Source: Pseudobdellovibrionaceae bacterium (GTDB lineage: Bacteria; Bdellovibrionota; Bdellovibrionia; Bdellovibrionales; Bdellovibrionaceae). From it: 10,991 nucleotides of DNA. Made by a program: the position numbers and the translations under genes. Within the stretch, counting starts at the first letter, position 1; each line of letters starts with the position of its first letter. The stretch lies in NCBI GenBank assembly GCA_014376325.1, contig JACMRP010000357.1:1-10991 (forward strand), in the 5' to 3' direction. Below, piece after piece: positions 6,009 through 10,991 of this stretch. The notes beneath the pieces are model-generated. The model had not been told where the DNA came from. It saw only the letters and a program-made list of their open reading frames with translations, and made no database searches.

Positions 6009-7076
6009 ATGTTCAAAATTACTTTTTGCTTTGTCCTGGCCGCCTGCTTCGCGGTTCATGCAAAAGTTGATTCCGCAAAAACCCAAAAGAATCCATCCAT
6101 CCCAAAAATTCAGGAAAAGATATTTGAACTGCAGGTCAAAGAGTTCAACGCTCATCGAAAGTTAGCCCAGATTCTAAGCGACCCGCTTTTGCCGAAAGTG
6201 GATAAGGACTGGATCAAAGACAACTATCCCTCGGATTTTACCCTGACTGAATTAATTTTGAGTTCGCCCTTAGAAGTTCGTTTCTCGAAAGTCGATGTCA
6301 CGAAGTTAAGGTATGACTCCATTGAAAATAAATATATCCTGAATAACTACCCCCTCGATTTATCTAACAGGTTCACGGCCAAAGAGCGCATCGAATACAT
6401 TTCTCGCGTCCTAAAACACAATGCACAACTGCCCCGTCCGTGGTCCATCGCTTCAGCAAATGCTGCAGAAGGCGACAACTTCGAGCGGGCCCGCAATCTG
6501 TCACTTTCAATCAATGACTTCATTCGAACGCACGAAAAAGTTTCTACCTACAGGGCTTTTGGAATTGAAAAAGGCGTTGACGGCGAAGATGCGAAATTAA
6601 TGAGGGCGATGGTAGGTCCATTGAATACTGACCTGCTCGGTTTCGAATACCAATGCGGTTACGGCAACGATGATGGCCTGTGTGCGGACGATACCTTAAC
6701 CATCAAGCGCTGGATAGGGACTAAGGTTGTCGAAGAACATTTTACCGCCACCTTACGTGCTTCATCGCCTGCAGGATGTGGGCTGAACAATCTGCCGCTA
6801 GTTTTGAACGACGGCCGCGAAATAAAGTCGACATTTTCCTATCAAGCGGACGCTGCGGATATTCTGAAAATGGACGATCATATTCGCGTCGCTGCCGCAT
6901 TAAAAAAGTGCTGCGGTTACGATCCAAGCGGCAACACAGATGTTCGCCGTGGCAGCGTTGCGAAACGTGCGTCAGATAACTGTTTTACGCGCTCTTACAA
7001 AGAGATCTCTAACCTTTATCGTCAAAATAAAATGGCGCCCGATGTAGACTCGTTTAAATCTAAAGGCATAAAGTAG
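6009..7076 (+). CDS. Secreted six-cysteine protein, function unknown
   Basis: A 355-residue protein with an N-terminal signal (MFKITFCFVLAACFAVHA, likely cut after A18). LAAC at 10-13 also looks like a lipobox, but a 12-residue leader would be unusually short, so signal peptidase I cleavage is more likely. Residues 30-145 are charged and helical with no cysteine. The C-terminal half carries all six mature cysteines (C216, C225, C257, C301, C302, C325), compatible with up to three disulfides in an oxidising compartment. The stretch QCGYGNDDGLCADD, rich in Asp, Asn and Gly between two cysteines, could bind calcium; that is speculation. No known domain is recognised. A good GAAGGG ribosome site and a candidate promoter precede it. 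The pirin remnant follows after 4 nt and may lie on the same transcript. Confidence 0.85.
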   Translation: MFKITFCFVLAACFAVHAKVDSAKTQKNPSIPKIQEKIFELQVKEFNAHRKLAQILSDPLLPKVDKDWIKDNYPSDFTLTELILSSPLEVRFSKVDVTKLRYDSIENKYILNNYPLDLSNRFTAKERIEYISRVLKHNAQLPRPWSIASANAAEGDNFERARNLSLSINDFIRTHEKVSTYRAFGIEKGVDGEDAKLMRAMVGPLNTDLLGFEYQCGYGNDDGLCADDTLTIKRWIGTKVVEEHFTATLRASSPAGCGLNNLPLVLNDGREIKSTFSYQADAADILKMDDHIRVAAALKKCCGYDPSGNTDVRRGSVAKRASDNCFTRSYKEISNLYRQNKMAPDVDSFKSKGIK

Positions 7077-7080
7077 TTCG

Positions 7081-7526
7081 ATGAAAATAAATCAGTTAGA
7101 CATAGTCATTGATCCCAGAGAAAAAGATCTGGGAGGGTTTAGCGTGCGTCGCGTACCTCCCTTTGCCGCTCACCGGATGGTCTGCAATGCTGGGTCGCAC
7201 TTCCGGAACAACACGAAGATGTCGAACCAAGCTTTACGCACTATGTACGGGGTGTTCGTAAAGTCGATGGTGACAACATCGAAGTTGGGTCTATGGCCGT
7301 CGTCAAAGAAGGGGACGATCTTCTTTTAGAAGCCAGCGAAGACTTTTTCGTAATGATTCTTGGCGGAAGTGCCGTTGGCGAAAGATTTATTTTTTGGAAT
7401 TTTGTTTCGAGCTCGGCTCAAAAATTAGAAAACGCGAAAGCAGAGTGGAGAAACGGTCCCTCAAAAGATAATTCGAGCTTTCATCCGGTACCGGACGACT
7501 GCCTCGAATACATACCACTGCCGTAA
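7081..7526 (+). pseudogene. Decayed pirin gene (pirin-like bicupin) with two internal deletions
   Basis: Frame 1 from the ATG at 7081 reads IVIDPREKDLGGF then SVRRVPPFAAHRMV, the standard start of bacterial pirins. In the family this continues GPFIFFDHMGP, but here it becomes unrelated sequence and stops at 7329. From 7179 a second frame (+2 relative to the first) reads GLQCWVALPEQHEDVEPSFTHY, the pirin segment after the first cupin. It then jumps at about 7245 to KVDGDNIEVGSMAVV, MILGGSAVGERF, FWNFVSSSAQKLENAKAEW and ends in EYIPLP, the usual pirin C-terminus. The whole remnant is 446 bp, against roughly 850 bp for an intact gene. The missing parts include the HPH and HSE metal ligands of the first cupin. 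One deletion is out of frame (near 7179) and the other in frame (near 7245). A functional product is very unlikely. Confidence 0.85.
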
Positions 7527-7528
7527 TT

Positions 7529-7558
7529 CAGACGTGACCGTTTCAGGACGTGCGTCTG
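7529..7558. repeat. Inverted repeat between the pirin remnant and the kinase gene
   Basis: CAGACG (7529-7534) and CGTCTG (7553-7558) are exact inverted copies 18 bases apart. No T run follows, so it is not a standard terminator. It overlaps a direct repeat, GGACGTGCGT (7546-7555) and GGACAGTGCGT (7560-7570). It could be an operator for the kinase gene or a scar of the rearrangement that damaged the pirin gene. Confidence 0.35.
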
Positions 7559-7583
7559 CGGACAGTGCGTGTTAGCTGTACGC

Positions 7584-9665
7584 ATGGCTGACAATATCTC
7601 TCCAAAATTTGTGCTCAAAGCCCTCGGTGCGACCGGGGAAGTTTTCAGTTCGATGGATTGGAGCGCTCACCCGATGGGCCCGCTAGATTCTTGGCCGGTC
7701 GCCCTTCAAATTAGTTTAAACACTTTGTTCCACTCCCAGCACCCCATGTTTATTTGGTGGGGTCCCGAATTATTTCAATTTTATAATGACGCTTATCTTC
7801 CTAGCTTTGGTATTGGCAAACACCCGCGCGCAATGGGACAACGAGGGGCAGAATGTTGGCCCGAAATCTGGCCCGTGATCAAACCGCAGATAGATGTTGT
7901 CATGTTCGACGGTGGCTCGACCTGGCAAGAAGATCAGCTGATTCCGATTTACCGTAATGGTCAACTTGAGGACGTTTTTTGGACCTATGGTTATTCGCCC
8001 ATTTACAATATCGATGGATCGATCGGCGGAACTCTCGTGGTCTGCATGGAAACAACCCAACGCAAAAAATTGGAGTCTGGAGCGGCAACCGTCCTGATGC
8101 AAGTCGAAAGGGAGCGAACACTCCTCAAAACATTGTTCGCAAACACCCCGATTCCGATAGCTATGCTGGAAGGCCCTGACCACCGATTCACTTATGCAAA
8201 TTCTTGCTACGCCGATTATTTTTTTAATACGGAAAACTACGTCGGAAAATCGGTCGAAGAGCTTCTACCTTCGGCAGTGACGCAAGGATTTACCGCGTTA
8301 CTGGATAGGGTCTTCAAAACCGGAGAGAAATTTGTAGGTAACGAAACTCTCTTCGAAGTCACCAATGACGGCATCAGTCGAAGTTTGTACCTGAACTTCA
8401 TTTACCAAGCCGTCCGTGATGCCAGGGGCAAAATTATCGGTATTTTGGCTGTGATTTCTGACGTCACCGAGCTCGTGCAATCCCGCAAACAAATTGAAAT
8501 TTCTAATCACGAAATTACTTTGGCAAAAGACGAAGCCGAAAAAGCCAATAACTTAAAGTCATCATTTCTTGCAAACATGTCTCACGAAATCCGAACGCCG
8601 CTCGGAGCGATCATTGGTTTTACAAATTTAATGAAAGACTCTGACGACGAACAAGAAAGACAGGACTACGCTAAAATCGTCGATCGCAATGGTCACGCGC
8701 TCACCCAGCTGATCGACGACATCTTGGATTTGTCGAAGGTCGAAGCCGGAAGGCTCGCGATCGAACATGTCGAGTTCAGTTTGTACAACGCGGTGGAAGA
8801 GATTATTTCCCTTTTTTCGGAAACCGCGAAGTCGAAGGGCGTGAAACTCACTTGTAAAATTGATGCGGACACGCCTAGAAAAGTGAAGTCGGATCCGACG
8901 CGGGTCCGCCAGATACTCGTCAATCTTATCGGCAACGCAATCAAGTTCACGGACAATGGGAGCGTGGAGTTGTCCGTTCAGCCACTCCGCGAAATGAACA
9001 AAGGTCCGCAACTGCGTTTTTCAGTTCAAGATACGGGAATCGGAATGACGTTAGAACAAACTCAGAAGCTCTTCATTCCATTTACGCAAGTCGATAACAG
9101 CACGACCCGAAAATTTGGCGGAACGGGTCTTGGCCTCGCGCTTTCGCGGAAACTTGCGCAAGCACTTGGGGGTGACGTTAGAATTTCGAAATTCGAACCG
9201 AACGTGGGTTGCACTTTTGAAGCGACGATTTCCTTTGAAGAAAGTGTCCCCGTCAAAAAAACTCCATTATCTAATTCCAATGCAAGTACGTACATGACCT
9301 TGCAAAATGCAAAAGTGCTTCTTGTAGAAGATTCCGAAGACAACCGATTCTTAATCTTGCGGATACTAAAGCGTAACGGAATCGTTGCAGACGTCGCGGT
9401 CAATGGCAAAGAGGCCGTCGACAAAGCCCTCAGCCAAAATTACGATCTTATTTTGATGGACATGCAAATGCCGATTCTTGACGGTTATTCTGCGACCGCC
9501 CAGCTTCGCGAGCGGGATTACAAACGACCCATCGTCGCGTTGACCGCTCACGCCATGATCGAAGAACGAAAGCGGATTTTGGCGGTCGGTTGCGATGCGC
9601 ACTTAACTAAGCCAATAGATTCGCAGTTGCTTCTGCAAATTATCGCGCAGTACTGCCATAACTAA
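7584..9665 (+). CDS. Hybrid sensor histidine kinase (PAS-PAS-HisKA-HATPase-REC)
   Basis: A 693-residue soluble hybrid kinase with no membrane segment. Residues 10-150 form an N-terminal PAS-like sensor of the DWSAHPMGPLDSWP type, with PMFIWWGPELFQFYNDAY. A second PAS at about 175-300 starts at LFANTPIPIAML, followed by a helical linker. The HisKA H-box is SHEIRTPL (phospho-accepting H334). The HATPase has its N-box (NLIGNAIKFT, about 445), DTGIGM, IPFTQVD and GGTGLGLAL (about 512). The C-terminal receiver has D583, phospho-acceptor D626 (LILMDMQMP) and K676. All key residues are present. No separate response regulator or output gene is adjacent, so signal presumably passes through a phosphotransfer protein elsewhere. 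The signal is unknown. A GTG at 7569 would add five residues; ATG is preferred, but neither has a strong ribosome site. The stop overlaps that of the convergent gene. Confidence 0.93.
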   Translation: MADNISPKFVLKALGATGEVFSSMDWSAHPMGPLDSWPVALQISLNTLFHSQHPMFIWWGPELFQFYNDAYLPSFGIGKHPRAMGQRGAECWPEIWPVIKPQIDVVMFDGGSTWQEDQLIPIYRNGQLEDVFWTYGYSPIYNIDGSIGGTLVVCMETTQRKKLESGAATVLMQVERERTLLKTLFANTPIPIAMLEGPDHRFTYANSCYADYFFNTENYVGKSVEELLPSAVTQGFTALLDRVFKTGEKFVGNETLFEVTNDGISRSLYLNFIYQAVRDARGKIIGILAVISDVTELVQSRKQIEISNHEITLAKDEAEKANNLKSSFLANMSHEIRTPLGAIIGFTNLMKDSDDEQERQDYAKIVDRNGHALTQLIDDILDLSKVEAGRLAIEHVEFSLYNAVEEIISLFSETAKSKGVKLTCKIDADTPRKVKSDPTRVRQILVNLIGNAIKFTDNGSVELSVQPLREMNKGPQLRFSVQDTGIGMTLEQTQKLFIPFTQVDNSTTRKFGGTGLGLALSRKLAQALGGDVRISKFEPNVGCTFEATISFEESVPVKKTPLSNSNASTYMTLQNAKVLLVEDSEDNRFLILRILKRNGIVADVAVNGKEAVDKALSQNYDLILMDMQMPILDGYSATAQLRERDYKRPIVALTAHAMIEERKRILAVGCDAHLTKPIDSQLLLQIIAQYCHN

Positions 9666-10129
9666 TTCAGAGTACATTTCAGATTAACCACTCCACCCGA
9701 CTGATCACAATGAATCAATAACGGAGCGCCGTCGGTGACCGCTTTCTGAACATCCTGAGGCACCAGAAGTTCTAATCTACAAGAATCAGCCGGATAAAAT
9801 TTTGCGAAGTTTTTAGTTTCGGTCAATGCGTCCAAATTGAAACGATTGTGATTTGCGTACTTTCTGGGTGCGTATTTTTCATCGGGATCAAGTTCGGCGG
9901 CTCGCCCGGTCTGAACTACTTTCTGGTCGTTGTAATCTGTAGACACCACTTTTACGACGATATTTTTAAACCAGCCGCTAACGTATTCGCCACGAACCTG
10001 AACTGCTTCGAACGAGTAAGGAGGCTGATCTTGATTTAATTTCGCGGAACAATCTAAAACAGGATTTGCGGCAGAAGAAATCGCGGGAATTGCAAACAAG
10101 GCAACGAGTACTGACATGGTTAACTTCAT
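9662..10129 (-). CDS. Secreted four-cysteine protein, function unknown
   Basis: A 155-residue protein with a clear signal peptide (MKLTMSVLVALFAIPAISSA, cut around A20-A21). The mature part has four cysteines (C27, C117, C141, C152), suggesting two disulfides, and alternates hydrophobic and polar residues as in a small beta-rich fold. The middle (DPDEKYAPRKYANHNRF) is highly charged. It resembles the many small periplasmic proteins of unknown function in delta-like proteobacteria, but I recognise no named family. The start at 10129 is set by TAGGAG six bases upstream (AGGAG at 10139-10135); the longer in-frame start at 10159 would put a non-signal sequence ahead of the leader and lies at the predicted transcription start. 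It probably has its own promoter. The TAG stop overlaps the kinase TAA. Confidence 0.82.
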   Translation of the reverse strand: MKLTMSVLVALFAIPAISSAANPVLDCSAKLNQDQPPYSFEAVQVRGEYVSGWFKNIVVKVVSTDYNDQKVVQTGRAAELDPDEKYAPRKYANHNRFNLDALTETKNFAKFYPADSCRLELLVPQDVQKAVTDGAPLLIHCDQSGGVVNLKCTLN

Positions 10130-10164
10130 AAGATCTCCTAAAGGGGTATGGGGTAACAAGCGCC

Positions 10165-10194
10165 TTTATAGTTCCCTTAAGATCCATGGTCCAA
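10165..10194 (-). promoter_or_regulatory. Candidate sigma70 promoter of the four-cysteine secreted protein gene
   Basis: On the minus strand TTGGAC (10194-10189) and TATAAA (10170-10165) are separated by 18 bases, giving a leader of about 29 bases before the ATG at 10129. The -10 is good, the -35 only fair. It lies in the 114-bp gap after the hydrolase gene and suggests independent transcription. Confidence 0.5.
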
Positions 10195-10214
10195 TGCGAG
10201 TTCTAGAGGTTAAG

Positions 10215-10229
10215 ATGCGCCGAGCGCAT
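10215..10229 (-). terminator. GC-rich hairpin after the hydrolase gene, possible terminator
   Basis: ATGCGC and GCGCAT form a perfect 6-bp stem around a three-base loop, starting 14 bases beyond the hydrolase stop. On the minus strand it is followed by CTTAACCTC rather than a T run, so it may be an mRNA-stabilising hairpin or a weak terminator. Confidence 0.3.
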
Positions 10230-10243
10230 GATGTGCGAACTCT

Positions 10244-10990
10244 CTATAAATCTGCCGATAACAACGCCTCAATCGCCTTTGCCAGCTCTTCCGGCTGTGA
10301 AATCATCGGAAGGTGTCCAGAATTCACGGATCGAGTTCCGAGGATATTTACCCGTTCGACGTATTTTTTCTGAATAGCGAGCGGAATGATTTGATCGGCT
10401 TCAGTAAAAATATAATATTTTGGAATCTTCTGGAATTTTTCACCATCGAAATCTAAAACGTCCCCACCCGGAGTTGTGCTTTCGGAATACGTGTTCGGCA
10501 AGATCAAGGAATTTGGATTAATGCCAGAATCCAGAACCATCAGAAGTTTTTTCTGTGACTTCGGAACGATGCGGCTTTTTTCAATCTTGACGGCTGACAT
10601 GAAAAGCTTTTGGTCTACACCCTTGAGCAAGTCCATCGGCTTTTCGCCCTTAAGGGGAACTAACGCTGAGATATAAATGACTTTCGAAATTTTTTCTGGG
10701 CAAATGCCGATCATCGAATTCACGATAGCGCCACCGAAACTGTGGACGATCATTATTGTTGGACCGCTTAGCTTTTCGCAGGACAATTTGGCCATGTTAG
10801 AAATATGTGCCGGACCGTCGTCGTCCCGACCGAGCCTTGGCAATGCCACAGCGTTGTACTTTTCGGAGCCAAGAATGCGAATCACTTCGAACCAACTATT
10901 TTCGTCGAGGTGGGAGCCGTTGATGAACGCAATGTCCTTTTTGGTTTGCACAGGCGCCTGGACAGTTTTTTCTGCATGCGCACAAGCGGA
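10244..10990 (-). CDS. Exported alpha/beta hydrolase (5' end outside window)
   Basis: An alpha/beta-hydrolase-fold enzyme of the EstC/plant methylesterase-like group. Numbering from the internal GTG at 10951, the catalytic Ser71 sits in VHSFGG, the acid D186 in FTEADQIIP and H213 in SGHLPMISQPEELA, the usual C-terminal block of this group. The opening IAFINGSHLDENSW matches its usual first strand and oxyanion region, with Asn-Gly-Ser-His in place of the more usual HGxxH. The reading frame stays open upstream of that GTG to the window edge, encoding SACAHAEKTVQAP. This looks like the end of a signal peptide (A-H-A cleavage site) or a lipobox (SAC). The true start is therefore outside, and the protein is probably exported. 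The GTG at 10951 is not its start. Substrate is unknown, probably a small ester or related compound. Confidence 0.85.
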   Translation of the reverse strand, partial: SACAHAEKTVQAPVQTKKDIAFINGSHLDENSWFEVIRILGSEKYNAVALPRLGRDDDGPAHISNMAKLSCEKLSGPTIMIVHSFGGAIVNSMIGICPEKISKVIYISALVPLKGEKPMDLLKGVDQKLFMSAVKIEKSRIVPKSQKKLLMVLDSGINPNSLILPNTYSESTTPGGDVLDFDGEKFQKIPKYYIFTEADQIIPLAIQKKYVERVNILGTRSVNSGHLPMISQPEELAKAIEALLSADL

Positions 10991-10991
10991 A

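Noticed and set aside
5862..6155. Minus-strand 97-residue frame across the divergent promoter region
   Set aside because: It covers the candidate promoter, ribosome site and signal peptide of the secreted-protein gene, and has no ribosome site or recognisable fold.
7179..7245. Programmed frameshift joining the two pirin frames
   Set aside because: There is no slippery sequence, and a frameshift could not restore the missing cupin metal-ligand segment; internal deletion explains the data.
10130..10159. Ten-residue N-terminal extension of the four-cysteine protein
   Set aside because: AGGAG lies inside it just ahead of the ATG at 10129, and the predicted transcription start is at about 10158.

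Overview
The window is about 11 kb of ordinary bacterial chromosome with genes on both strands, short gaps and roughly balanced base composition. It is rich in exported proteins: two lipoproteins, a signal-peptide nuclease, two secreted proteins of unknown function and an exported alpha/beta hydrolase. This, with the general style of the proteins, suggests a Gram-negative of the Bdellovibrio type (Bdellovibrionota). That is an inference from gene style only; no marker gene is present. I see no tRNA, rRNA, CRISPR array, insertion sequence, phage module or replication origin.

Positions 1-2774 hold a leftward three-gene run: a DNA/RNA non-specific endonuclease with a signal peptide, a PPP-like metallophosphoesterase lipoprotein whose GTG start directly follows the nuclease stop, and a Rieske non-heme iron oxygenase resembling choline monooxygenase that runs off the left edge. 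Positions 2775-3015 are a divergent control region with a plausible nuclease promoter and three degenerate 10-bp tandem repeats. Rightward from 3016 come a tricorn-type S41 peptidase lipoprotein and, 2 nt later, a small protein with a very acidic tail. A possible terminator and a small two-helix membrane protein follow. The last gene converges on another two-helix membrane protein; their stop codons overlap in one TTAA.

From 6009 the rightward genes are a secreted six-cysteine protein of unknown function, a decayed pirin gene and a PAS-PAS hybrid histidine kinase with a C-terminal receiver. The pirin remnant keeps both ends of the family but has lost its middle through two apparent internal deletions, one of them out of frame. 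The kinase converges, with overlapping stops, on a leftward secreted four-cysteine protein. Upstream of that lies an exported alpha/beta hydrolase whose 5' end is outside the right edge.

The nuclease and phosphatase plausibly act together on extracellular or periplasmic nucleic acid, releasing nucleotides and phosphate, and the peptidase and hydrolase fit the same degradative theme. I found no convincing new multi-gene system. The items most worth a second look are the pirin remnant, the phased 10-bp repeats in the divergent promoter region, the nuclease-phosphatase-oxygenase operon and the secreted cysteine protein.
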